Positions 9,091 through 17,479 of a DNA stretch of 64,000 nucleotides are shown piece by piece. Both the position numbers and the translations under genes were made by a program. Source of the stretch: CAZVFX01 sp964626565 (lineage in GTDB: Bacteria; Myxococcota_A; UBA9042; CAIXZC01); the NCBI GenBank assembly GCA_964626565.1, contig CAZVFX010000018.1, forward strand, positions 1 to 64,000, given 5' to 3'. Within the stretch, counting starts at the first letter, position 1, and the number at the start of each line of letters is the position of its first letter. The notes under the pieces are model-generated. The model had not been told where the DNA came from. It was given only the letters and a program-made list of their open reading frames with translations, and ran no database searches.

Positions 9091-12000
9091 TATTTGCCGT
9101 CTCGGTACGCCTTGATGCTGGTTTCGAGCTTGGCGAAGTTGTTGTCGTATTGGGTGCGCAGAAGATCCATCTTCTCCAGGATTTCGGCCTTGGCTACTGC
9201 CGGGTCTGCGGCTTCGGGATTCTGCTTGAGGAGTACGGCCATGGCGCCGCAGATTTCGGGCCGGTCAAACCAGGGCAGGAGCGCGGCTTCGGTTTCGGCC
9301 AGGGCCGCGTCCAGATGAGCGGAAGTCACCTGATTGTACATCAGATCCTCGAGAATAGTGATGAATCGCTCGTAGATTGCCGGGTCCAGCAGGATCGCTT
9401 TCTCCAGGTTGCCCTCGGCGCAAAACAGAATATCGTGAGGGTCTTCCATGGCGTGCTTGCCGCTGTGATGGCACGCGCTGAACAGATCATCCATGTCCCA
9501 CGCCATGAAACGGTACCATTCCACCACCGCCCCTTCCCGAAAAGCCTCCATTGAATACCAGAACAGCTCGTCCACCCAGTCTCCGTTCCCGGTGAGGGTG
9601 TGGAAGGCCACCAGGGTCAAGAACTGGTCGAGGTCGATGAGGGTCTGCATTTCATCAACCAGTTCCTCTCCGGACAGCCCGTCGGCAATCGCGACCACGG
9701 CCCAGTACGGGTCGAGGAGAGGATTGTCTGCAGCCACGCCGGAAGGGTATTTCACCTCGGGCGGTTTGCCGCCCGGGTCGAAGCGACGGCGGAGGATGGT
9801 TTTGACCCGGGAGTTGTCCTCCAGCAACGCTTCCTTGGTCTTCTCAAGCAGCAGATAGACTCCCCGGGTCTCCCCTTCGACCACCAACTCTGCGAGCCCG
9901 AAGCGGAGGGGAAACAGGCCCAGGCTCCCGGCCAGGATATTGGCGGTGTACTGCTGAAAATAGCGGTCGTCCTTGCACATGGAAATCAGGTAGAACTCGT
10001 CGGTGGCAGAGTCGGGGAGTATGTGGCGCGGACGGTTGCCTTTCAAATTGACGGTGAAACTCTTGCGGACGCAATCGAGGCTGGTCTGGCCTCTCAAATG
10101 GGCCCGGGCTTCCACCGGGTCGGCATCGCCCATTTTCACCCACAGGCCGAAATCATCTTCGATCTTCTCCTCGACGAACAGGTCGAACAGCTCCTTCTGG
10201 TCGTCGGCAAAGGAGAACTCGACGAGGGTGGGAAATTTCCTGTCGCCTGCGGCGATGGCGTCGGCGTCACACTCCAGGAACTGCTCCTCCTTAGGCCCCT
10301 TCGGAAGCGGCAGTGGACATGGCGGATTGGCGGTGGTGGTGAGGTAAGCGGTATCCTTCGGCTCTCCGCCCGGGCAGGCGCCCAGAGCGAACAGTCCCAG
10401 CCCCTCGGCGGCCATTTTCTCGCCCACCGCGGTCAGGCCGTCGGCAGAGAGACCGTCTGAGCCGGCGACTACACTGTGCAGGAACATGGTCCGCCCCTCG
10501 GAAGGGATCTCCGGCAGTTCCGGCAGCTCCGCCCCAACCATCAGCAAAAACCTGGTGGCGGAGAAGGCGTACCCTCCGATGCGGGCCAACTCTTCGATAG
10601 CCTGGTCCCGCGCCAGCCACAGGTCAACTCGCTCGTCCTCGCCGCAGGCGACCCCTGTGGTGAGTAGTGAGCGCAGCAAGATGCGATCGTCGGTGAATCC
10701 GGCCACCTGCAGGAGCTTCCCGCACCGGGCGTAGAGAGCCACCGGCATGTCGGGGGGCAGAGTATCCACAAAGTCGGCCAGTTCTTCCCCCTGCGCCTGG
10801 GGCGCGTCGTCCGGTTCCGCGAGCACGATCAACAGCCAGGTCCGCTCGGCAACCGCCGGAGCCACGGCAACCTCTACTTCCTTGCCCAGGTAGTCGAGTT
10901 TCACTTCGTCCGGGGCCAGTTCCGTGCGGGGAACCCCGTCGTCGTCAACCGCGCGCAACACGACGCCCAGGCCCAGTCCGGGCCAGGACGCAACGTGGAG
11001 CAAACCGGCGACAGGGTTGGTGCACTCGTCGGGAAGGGGCGGCGGCTCCCACACTTCGAGGTCCTGCTCCCAGGCGTCAGCCCCTACTTCCGCGCCCCCG
11101 GCATTACCTCCGCTGCAGGCGCCGGCGAAAAGCACCAGCATGCACAACAGGGCCGCCGTGGAGGTTGACCCGGTCCACTTCCGCAGCACTTTCTGGAGAA
11201 CCTTGCCCGCGGCATATCCCCCGGCGCTGGCCGCGATACCGCTTCCCATCAAGATGCCCAGCAAGGGCAGGAGCGGTTCCGTGGGCGAAACTCCCTGGGA
11301 CACGATGGTGTGCCAGACCACAGTCACGAAAGAAAAGGGGAGCACCACCGGGAATTGGCCCCTTCCGGCGATAAACAGTGAAAGAAAGAGGGCTGCGCCC
11401 ACCAGCAACCACAGTGCAATTGAGAACACCCGGGGAGGGATGTGCGGATGAATCAACGCGAAGGTAAGGGGAAGCGCCTTTTCCGGTTTGAGCTTTTCCA
11501 GACGAACCGCCAGCCTTCCCTCGGGCAGGCCGGACAGCAGGAACAGGTCCGACCCTTTGCGAGAGATTTTGGGACCTTTTCCCCCTTTACCGCTCCCGCC
11601 CCGCTTCTTGAACAGCTTCACCCCCAGCGAGAAGGAGAAGCCGGAGCCGGAGAGAGAAACCGTTGCATCGACCTCTTCGTCGCCGCCGGCAGGATCCGCC
11701 CCGGGCCGGCCATCCACTCGAAGATATGCGTCTCCCGAAACTTCGGAAGGAACTTCCAACACCCCTTCCCGCTCAAGACCGGATACGGTGACCGAAGTCG
11801 TCGGCTCGCCGGGAAACACCACCTGGTGGATGGAGAAAAAGGTGCACGCCGCAGCCGCCAGAGCCACCAACAGCCCGGGCACACCCACCCAGCGGGGCAA
11901 CAACCCCGACAGGCACGAACCTGCCGAGACCACCACCCCCGCGGTGAGGAACACCGCGACGAGCACCATGGAGTAAACCGGCTGGGAAAACGCGTCCAGG

Positions 12001-12092
12001 AAATAGAGAGCAACCAGGGCAACAACCAGGATGCCGAGGCTGACTCCTTTCAACCAATCGTCCCAGATATGTTCGAACTCAGCGAGGTCCAT
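9090..12092 (-). CDS. Membrane-anchored CotH-kinase protein with internal lipobox
   Basis: The product is 1000 residues from the ATG at 12092; the longer frame uses a TTG with no support. The N-terminal third has two or three membrane helices (about residues 20-92), a beta-rich soluble part, and further helices (about 222-295). It then has KWTGSTSTAALLCMLVLFAGAC, which looks exactly like a lipoprotein signal peptide with lipobox Cys at about 326. After that comes a VWA-like or beta/alpha region (about 390-560), then a CotH kinase domain (CVRKSFTVNLKGNRPRH near 655; WDMDDLF near 865). Either two functions are fused in one chain, or an internal GTG at 11189 also yields a separate lipoprotein. 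The gene is divergent from endonuclease Q. It and the beta-helix gene form a likely transcription unit. Confidence 0.75.
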   Translation of the reverse strand: MDLAEFEHIWDDWLKGVSLGILVVALVALYFLDAFSQPVYSMVLVAVFLTAGVVVSAGSCLSGLLPRWVGVPGLLVALAAAACTFFSIHQVVFPGEPTTSVTVSGLEREGVLEVPSEVSGDAYLRVDGRPGADPAGGDEEVDATVSLSGSGFSFSLGVKLFKKRGGSGKGGKGPKISRKGSDLFLLSGLPEGRLAVRLEKLKPEKALPLTFALIHPHIPPRVFSIALWLLVGAALFLSLFIAGRGQFPVVLPFSFVTVVWHTIVSQGVSPTEPLLPLLGILMGSGIAASAGGYAAGKVLQKVLRKWTGSTSTAALLCMLVLFAGACSGGNAGGAEVGADAWEQDLEVWEPPPLPDECTNPVAGLLHVASWPGLGLGVVLRAVDDDGVPRTELAPDEVKLDYLGKEVEVAVAPAVAERTWLLIVLAEPDDAPQAQGEELADFVDTLPPDMPVALYARCGKLLQVAGFTDDRILLRSLLTTGVACGEDERVDLWLARDQAIEELARIGGYAFSATRFLLMVGAELPELPEIPSEGRTMFLHSVVAGSDGLSADGLTAVGEKMAAEGLGLFALGACPGGEPKDTAYLTTTANPPCPLPLPKGPKEEQFLECDADAIAAGDRKFPTLVEFSFADDQKELFDLFVEEKIEDDFGLWVKMGDADPVEARAHLRGQTSLDCVRKSFTVNLKGNRPRHILPDSATDEFYLISMCKDDRYFQQYTANILAGSLGLFPLRFGLAELVVEGETRGVYLLLEKTKEALLEDNSRVKTILRRRFDPGGKPPEVKYPSGVAADNPLLDPYWAVVAIADGLSGEELVDEMQTLIDLDQFLTLVAFHTLTGNGDWVDELFWYSMEAFREGAVVEWYRFMAWDMDDLFSACHHSGKHAMEDPHDILFCAEGNLEKAILLDPAIYERFITILEDLMYNQVTSAHLDAALAETEAALLPWFDRPEICGAMAVLLKQNPEAADPAVAKAEILEKMDLLRTQYDNNFAKLETSIKAYRDGK

Positions 12093-12109
12093 GCCTTTCC
12101 CACAACTTA

Positions 12110-12130
12110 CCGCCTGCAACCTGCCTCAAA
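12110..12130. repeat. Short degenerate heptamer tract (CCGCCTG CAACCTG)
   Basis: Two units with a 7-bp period resemble the CAGCCTA/CCGCCTA array at 45460. This one lies between divergent genes rather than behind a stop codon. It is short and could be chance. Confidence 0.45.
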
Positions 12131-12169
12131 GTGCTACCACAAACGGGGTTAAAATGATAATGATTTGCC

Positions 12170-13447
12170 ATGTTCATCGCGGACCTGCACATACACTCCA
12201 AGTACTCCCGTGCGACCTCAAAGAAGCTCGATCTGGAGCACCTTTACGTGTGGGCCCAGAAGAAAGGGCTGGACCTTATCGGCACTGGGGACTTCACCTA
12301 TCCTCAATGGTTTGCTGAATTAGAGGAGAAGCTGGTCCCGGAAGGGAACGGTCTGTTCCGGCTGAGGGACGACATCGCCCGCCCGCTGCATGATCGCGTC
12401 CCCCCTGCCTGCCGCCGGGAGGTGCGCTTCGCGCTCCAGACGGAGATCTCCAACATCTACAAGTTCGGGGACAAGGTGCGCAAGGTGCACAACTTGGTGA
12501 TGTTCCCCGACCTTGCCGCGGCAGGGGAATTCGGGTCGCGCCTGGGCCGCATCGGCAACGTCACCTCCGACGGCCGGCCGATTTTGGGCCTCGATTCCCG
12601 GGACCTCCTGGAAATCGCGCTTGAATGTTCTCCCGAGACCATCTTCGTCCCGGCCCACATCTGGACCCCGTGGTTCTCCGCTCTGGGGTCCAAATCGGGA
12701 TTCGACTCCATCGAAGATTGCTACCGTGACCTCACCGGCCACATTTACGCGGTGGAAACCGGGCTCTCCTCGGATCCGCCTATGAACTGGCGGGTGTCCG
12801 CACTGGACCGGTTCTTCCTCATCTCCAACTCCGACGCCCATTCCCCGGATCGGCTGGGGCGAGAAGCGACTCTATTTGATTGCCCTTTGTCCTACTACGA
12901 CATGCTGGAGAGCATGCGCGCAGGCTCCGGCGTCGCGGGAACTCTGGAGTTCTTTCCCGAGGAGGGAAAATATCATCTGGACGGCCACCGCAAATGCGGC
13001 TCCCGCCTCGAACCGGAGGAGACGCTGGCCAACGACGGGCTGTGCCCGGTGTGCGGAAAGAAGGTGACGGTGGGAGTACTCAACCGGGTAGTGCAACTGG
13101 CGGACCGGGCCTCGAAGATCCGCGGCGAGCGCAGCCGTGACTTCTTCAGCCTGCTCTCCCTGGACCAGTTGATCGCGGAGTGTGTCGGCGTGAAGGGGCG
13201 CACAGCCAGGTCGGTGGTGAAGGTCTACGACCAGATGCTCAAAACCTTAGGGCCCGAATTGTCGATTCTCATGGATCTTCCGCTGGAGGAGATCGGAGCC
13301 GGCCCCGGCGACACGGTAAAGACTGCGGTAGCGCGGATCCGCGCCGGCCAGGTGCACCTGGAAGGGGGATTCGACGGGGAGTTCGGTATGGTGCGGGTAT
13401 TCTCTCCCGAAGAAAAGAAGGATCTCTTGTTCCGCTGCCAGGGCTGA
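12170..13447 (+). CDS. Endonuclease Q-type PHP-domain protein
   Basis: The 425-residue product opens with the PHP motif FIADLHIHSKYSRA (metal-binding DLHIHS). It continues with GTGDFTYPQW, ETGLSSDPPMNW and SNSDAHSPDRLGREA, giving further His/Asp metal ligands. Residues about 277-300 (HRKCG...CPVCGKK) form a small Zn-ribbon-like four-Cys cluster. This combination and length match the COG1379/EndoQ family, whose archaeal and Bacillus members nick DNA 5' of deaminated bases such as uracil and hypoxanthine. The C-terminal 100 residues would provide additional DNA contacts. The ATG at 12170 lies in an AT-rich leader with no clear SD. The gene stands alone and is convergent with the Bat-like operon. 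Confidence 0.85.
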   Translation: MFIADLHIHSKYSRATSKKLDLEHLYVWAQKKGLDLIGTGDFTYPQWFAELEEKLVPEGNGLFRLRDDIARPLHDRVPPACRREVRFALQTEISNIYKFGDKVRKVHNLVMFPDLAAAGEFGSRLGRIGNVTSDGRPILGLDSRDLLEIALECSPETIFVPAHIWTPWFSALGSKSGFDSIEDCYRDLTGHIYAVETGLSSDPPMNWRVSALDRFFLISNSDAHSPDRLGREATLFDCPLSYYDMLESMRAGSGVAGTLEFFPEEGKYHLDGHRKCGSRLEPEETLANDGLCPVCGKKVTVGVLNRVVQLADRASKIRGERSRDFFSLLSLDQLIAECVGVKGRTARSVVKVYDQMLKTLGPELSILMDLPLEEIGAGPGDTVKTAVARIRAGQVHLEGGFDGEFGMVRVFSPEEKKDLLFRCQG

Positions 13448-13454
13448 CCCCGGG

Positions 13455-13474
13455 CCGTCGAGGTTCCTCGCCGG
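13455..13474. other. Hairpin between convergent endonuclease Q and VWA genes
   Basis: CCGTCGAGG and CCTCGCCGG can pair with one mismatch around a very short loop in the 59-bp gap between two convergent stops. There is no T tract, so it is only a possible bidirectional terminator. Confidence 0.3.
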
Positions 13475-13506
13475 GCTCGAAGAGCGTCCCGACCAGTTCT
13501 GTCCGT

Positions 13507-15501
13507 TTACCTGATCGGCTCTCTGGAGGCAGGCCGGCGGCCGGCGATCAGCACGAGTTCGAAAAGCAACAGCAACACTACGCCGGCCAGGAACAGGTGC
13601 GCGTGGCTCCGGTGCTGAGGCGGGGCGGACGAAGGTGGTAGTTCGGTCGCGACCGCGGTGCCGACGGTCACGTCCAGACTGCGTAAATGTCTCTCCCGGT
13701 GATTTGCCACACATGAGAAAACCAGTTTTCGCACCCCTCCGCTGCTGGTGAAATAAGGACCGGGTTCCCGGCACACCACATCCCCGGCGCTGGTGGAATG
13801 GAGCCTCTCTTTGCCCGACATGCCCCCCTTGAATGCAACCGGTGCTCCCGGCTCGCCCGGCAACGTGCATTTTCGCCCGGCCGAGCAGATCGCCGGCAGA
13901 GTGGTGGCCAAGGCCGGAGCGGTGAATCGATCGGCAAACGAAGCCACCGCGATGGGAAAGAGGGGATGGAATGCGAAGTTACCGTTGGCCGAATCCGGAA
14001 CGATGGACCACAGCAGCACATCCTTGCCGCCCCCGGCTTCCAGCGGGAGTCGAACAAACGCGGGGACTCCGTCGGAAAATCGGGCCAGCACCCGCGCACC
14101 CGGCCCGGGCAGAGACACGGCGGTATGACGCAGGCTGGCCCACCCACTGATGGCCGCGTCTGTAACCTCCGACATACCGGCGAGCCACTTGTCCTCACGG
14201 TCCATCCATTCAACACGGAACGGCTGCTCCTCGACGGTCACACAGGACCGGTACTGAGCCCCGGGAAGGAGTAGGCTGTCCGGCTTCCAGTAGGCGAGGT
14301 TACTGCCGGCAAGCAACCAGAGCCGGCCGCCGGTTTCCACGAAACGGGCGATTCCCCGCTCCAGGTAGGGAGGCATGGGCAACGGGTCGATGAGCACCAG
14401 CACATCGGCCATGGCCAGCTCTCCAAAGGAGAACTCAGGCTGCCCCAGGGTAATCACCGCAACGTTTTCCCGGGCGGCCCGAATCGCGGCCGCGACAAAA
14501 AAGGCCGGGCCGCCTGCGGCGCCACCGGTCTCGGCGCCCTCAACCAGAACCACCCGGGTGGCCCGGCTACGAACCACTTCAAACCATACGGTGTTATCCT
14601 CGGTGTAAGCGTCCTGCGGAAGGGAGAGGGAACAGGTTCCCCCGGGCAAGTCCCGCCCCAACGATACTTCGACCACCTCTCTTCTGCGGCCCTCCAATTT
14701 CGCTTCGCGTTGCTCGACCAGATCCCCGCATTTCAGAGTCAGAGGCACCGGTCCGGCGCCACCAGCCTGGTGGGATTCCACCACCACAGACAGCCGCCCT
14801 GCTTTGACCAGCGGGCTGGAGAGCCCGAGATTATCCCCCCGGCTTCCGACATCGACGAGTTCCAACCTGTGGCCCGACCCGACCAGCCTGTCCAGCGACC
14901 TCTGATCCCGTTCATCCCCCGAGAAATCGCTGAAGACGACTATGCGCGCGCTGGTGTAAGCCGCGGCCAGCAGCCTCTCCAGGGTGCGGGTGAGCTGGCA
15001 ATCGCCCCACCCCTGCCTCGCCGACGCCAGGCGCGCCAGCGCCAGATCCCGTGAGAGCCACTGCGTTGCGGCTGGACCGACGGAAGGGCACAAGTGCACC
15101 TCGAAGAGGGCCGACTCGCCCACCCCGGAAACATACTCCGCAGCCCCGGCTCTGGCAGCAGCGAACGCGGTCCTGGCGTCTTTCCCGGCCGACATGCTGG
15201 CGGAAACGTCCAGTAGGATGATCGCTCGTTCCGGACCGGTATCAGCAGGAGCACTTGAGTCCGATTCCGATACCGGGCGGGCGAAAGCTACAACCAGCAA
15301 CGCCACCAGGCAGACCCGGATCAACGTCACCAGGATCTGCTTGCTGCGCAAGCGATCAAGGGGGCGGGTGTCTCTTCCGAAAAGGAACGAAGCTGCGGGA
15401 AACGGCTCCTTTCTGGAACGCACATAGCGGGAAAGGTAGGTGGCCGCAGGCAGAGCCACGAGGATGAGAGCCAGCAGGAATTCGGGCCGCTCCAGCGTCA
15501 T
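13507..15501 (-). CDS. BatA-like protein with von Willebrand factor A domain
   Basis: The 664-residue product has the BatA N-terminal layout: a membrane helix (LLALILVALPAATYL, about 9-24), the conserved FPAASFLFGRDTRPLDRLRSKQILVTLIRV segment and a second helix (about 57-78). A VWA domain follows with an intact MIDAS motif DVSASMS (about 97-103). Its middle is glutamine-amidotransferase-like or beta-rich (about 300-480), and a final membrane helix lies near 640-655. Bat proteins are inner-membrane metal-ion-dependent scaffolds first linked to aerotolerance in Bacteroides; their exact role here is unknown. The ATG overlaps the DUF58 stop (ATGA), so the two are translationally coupled. This is the last gene of the operon. 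Confidence 0.82.
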   Translation of the reverse strand: MTLERPEFLLALILVALPAATYLSRYVRSRKEPFPAASFLFGRDTRPLDRLRSKQILVTLIRVCLVALLVVAFARPVSESDSSAPADTGPERAIILLDVSASMSAGKDARTAFAAARAGAAEYVSGVGESALFEVHLCPSVGPAATQWLSRDLALARLASARQGWGDCQLTRTLERLLAAAYTSARIVVFSDFSGDERDQRSLDRLVGSGHRLELVDVGSRGDNLGLSSPLVKAGRLSVVVESHQAGGAGPVPLTLKCGDLVEQREAKLEGRRREVVEVSLGRDLPGGTCSLSLPQDAYTEDNTVWFEVVRSRATRVVLVEGAETGGAAGGPAFFVAAAIRAARENVAVITLGQPEFSFGELAMADVLVLIDPLPMPPYLERGIARFVETGGRLWLLAGSNLAYWKPDSLLLPGAQYRSCVTVEEQPFRVEWMDREDKWLAGMSEVTDAAISGWASLRHTAVSLPGPGARVLARFSDGVPAFVRLPLEAGGGKDVLLWSIVPDSANGNFAFHPLFPIAVASFADRFTAPALATTLPAICSAGRKCTLPGEPGAPVAFKGGMSGKERLHSTSAGDVVCREPGPYFTSSGGVRKLVFSCVANHRERHLRSLDVTVGTAVATELPPSSAPPQHRSHAHLFLAGVVLLLLFELVLIAGRRPASREPIR

Positions 15502-16484
15502 CGTTTCTCCAGCAGGTACTTGAGCACGAACTCCACCGGGTCAAGGTCGGTATTTCCCCGGCTCAACTCTATTCCCCCCTCGGCGCACTGATCGTCCAAC
15601 CCCTTCATGAAATCGGCAAATCTGCTGATGTAGTCCTGCCGGGCGAGCTTTGGATCCATCATGATGCCGTGACCCGTTTCGTTGGACCTGAACACGGTGG
15701 TCCCTTCGAACGGAAAGGTCCGGGCCCGGCCCGCCCCGCCGACGTCGAATTCCGCGGGGTCGAGCACCTGAATGAGCCAGCAGAAATTACCGTTGGCCTT
15801 GAGGTAGGCGAGATAGGGAAACAGGTCGTCTGAATCATAGAAGAAGTCGGACAGCACGATTACCGCGTTGCGGATAATGCGGCGGGCCACCAGGAATTCC
15901 ATGGCCTCAGCCGGAGATGTAGGCCCTTCGTGGCCCTCCTCCCGCGCGTCGGAAGAGAGCACCCGAGCCAACTCCTCCTGCACGGCCATTAGATGTGACG
16001 GGTGACTGCGCGCCGGCAAGAAATTGATCAGCCTCCGGCCCCTCACCGTAAGCAATCCTACGGCATCGTTTTGACGCAGGAAGAGGTACGAGAGAATCGC
16101 GGCCAGTTTCACGGAGAATTTCAACTTGGTGTCCGCGGCAAATCCCGACGTATAGTCCATGGAGCCGGAAGAATCCAGCACCAGGTAGACGTTGGCGTGT
16201 GTGTCACGGGTAAACTGGCGCACGTAGAAGCGATCAAAACGGCCGTAGGCCTTCCAATCCAGATGGCGAATGTCGTCGCCGGGAGAATACTCCTTGTGGT
16301 CTGCGAATTCGACGCTGACCCCCGGTTGAGCGCTGCGGTGAACGCCGGCGAGGCGACCGTCCATGGAGTACTGGATGTTGAACCTGAGACCCGCCAGCCG
16401 CCGCTCCATGTCGGGGGTAAGCAGAGATGCGGGCCGGTCGGAAGCCCGTCGACCAAAGGTCGGTGTATCGTGGTGCTGCGACAT
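15498..16484 (-). CDS. DUF58 domain protein
   Basis: The 328-residue soluble protein contains the DUF58 signature SPGDDIRHLDWKAYGRFDRFYVRQF (about 75-100), followed by a VWA-like start LVLDSSGSMDY (about 112-122). DUF58 proteins are nearly always encoded between MoxR ATPases and BatA/VWA proteins, exactly as here. They are thought to be clients or partners of the MoxR chaperone. The gene starts 6 bp after the moxR stop and overlaps the next gene by 4 bp. No signal peptide is visible, consistent with a cytoplasmic or membrane-peripheral location. Confidence 0.88.
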   Translation of the reverse strand: MSQHHDTPTFGRRASDRPASLLTPDMERRLAGLRFNIQYSMDGRLAGVHRSAQPGVSVEFADHKEYSPGDDIRHLDWKAYGRFDRFYVRQFTRDTHANVYLVLDSSGSMDYTSGFAADTKLKFSVKLAAILSYLFLRQNDAVGLLTVRGRRLINFLPARSHPSHLMAVQEELARVLSSDAREEGHEGPTSPAEAMEFLVARRIIRNAVIVLSDFFYDSDDLFPYLAYLKANGNFCWLIQVLDPAEFDVGGAGRARTFPFEGTTVFRSNETGHGIMMDPKLARQDYISRFADFMKGLDDQCAEGGIELSRGNTDLDPVEFVLKYLLEKR

Positions 16485-16490
16485 GTTGGC

Positions 16491-17477
16491 CTAACCGACC
16501 TCCTTCACCAGCTCTCCAACCAGTTTGTCCTTGTCCACCCGCTCAGTTTCGGCGCGGAAATTCAGCACCAATCGATGCCGGAGCACCGCGGGAGCCATGT
16601 CTGCGACGTCTTCGACGCGGGGACTCGGGCTGCCCTGCAGCAAAGCCCACGCCTTGGCCGCCGCCAGCAGATTCTGGGCCGCTCGCGGCCCCGCTCCCCA
16701 CGACACAAACTCGTTAATGAATGGCGGCGCACCGGAGCCGGGCCGCGTGGCCCGCACCAGGCGCACCACAAAGTCCACCACGTGGTCGCCCACGGGGACT
16801 CTGCTCACCAATCTCTGGGCCTCCAGAAGTTGCTCCGGGTTGGCCATCTTCTGGAGCGCAGGACCGTGCACAGGCGGCATGCGCACAATGTCCGCTTCCT
16901 CTTCGGAGTTCGGGTACTCCATGTTGATACTCAGCAGGAAACGATCAAGCAGCGCTTCGGGCAGGGGATAGGTGCCTTCCTGCTCGATAGGATTCTGGGT
17001 GGCAAACACATGAAAGGGCTCTTCCAGGGTATAGGTTTTGCCCATGGCGGTAACCTGGAACTCCTGCATCGCCTGCAGCAGGGCGGCCTGGGTCTTGGGC
17101 GGCGTCCTATTCACCTCGTCCGCCAGCAGGAGGTTGCAGAATACCGGTCCCCGCACGAAAGTAAAATCCCGCCGGCCGGTGCTGCGGTCTTCTTCGATCA
17201 CCTCGGTGCCGGTAATGTCGGAGGGCATCAGGTCGGGCGTGAACTGCACCCTTGAGAAGTGCAACTCCAGAACCTCGGCCAGCGACTTCACCAACAGGGT
17301 CTTGGCCAGCCCCGGAACCCCGACAATCAAACTGTGGCCCCTGGACAACAGCGTTACCACCACGAGGTCAAGCGTTGCCTGCTGACCGATGATGCGGCGA
17401 TGTAGCTCGCCGGTGAGGTTCTCCCGCAGTCCATGGACGAATTCAACAACCCCTTTCTCGTCGTTCTTCAGCGACAT
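16491..17477 (-). CDS. MoxR-family AAA+ ATPase
   Basis: The 328-residue product has Walker A GVPGLAKT (53-60), the MoxR signature FTPDLMPSDITGTEV (about 80-94), Walker B LLLADEVNR (about 115), and the sensor region ATQNPIEQEGTYPLPEALLDRFL. MoxR ATPases act as chaperones that mature or insert metal cofactors into protein complexes, commonly with VWA-domain partners such as those encoded next door. The ATG at 17477 was preferred over a GTG at 17483 because the SD (GGAG) sits at the right distance. It follows the TPR/peptidase gene after 2 bp. Confidence 0.9.
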   Translation of the reverse strand: MSLKNDEKGVVEFVHGLRENLTGELHRRIIGQQATLDLVVVTLLSRGHSLIVGVPGLAKTLLVKSLAEVLELHFSRVQFTPDLMPSDITGTEVIEEDRSTGRRDFTFVRGPVFCNLLLADEVNRTPPKTQAALLQAMQEFQVTAMGKTYTLEEPFHVFATQNPIEQEGTYPLPEALLDRFLLSINMEYPNSEEEADIVRMPPVHGPALQKMANPEQLLEAQRLVSRVPVGDHVVDFVVRLVRATRPGSGAPPFINEFVSWGAGPRAAQNLLAAAKAWALLQGSPSPRVEDVADMAPAVLRHRLVLNFRAETERVDKDKLVGELVKEVG

Positions 17478-17479
17478 TG

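Noticed and set aside
10659..10672. GGTGAGT AGTGAGC, two heptamer-like units
   Set aside because: They lie inside the CotH coding sequence and encode an ordinary Leu-Arg-Ser-Leu-Leu-Thr stretch; two units are too few.
12153..12167. AT-rich ATGATAATGATT string resembling a Fur box before endonuclease Q
   Set aside because: Only part of the 19-bp consensus is matched and nothing in the gene suggests iron control.
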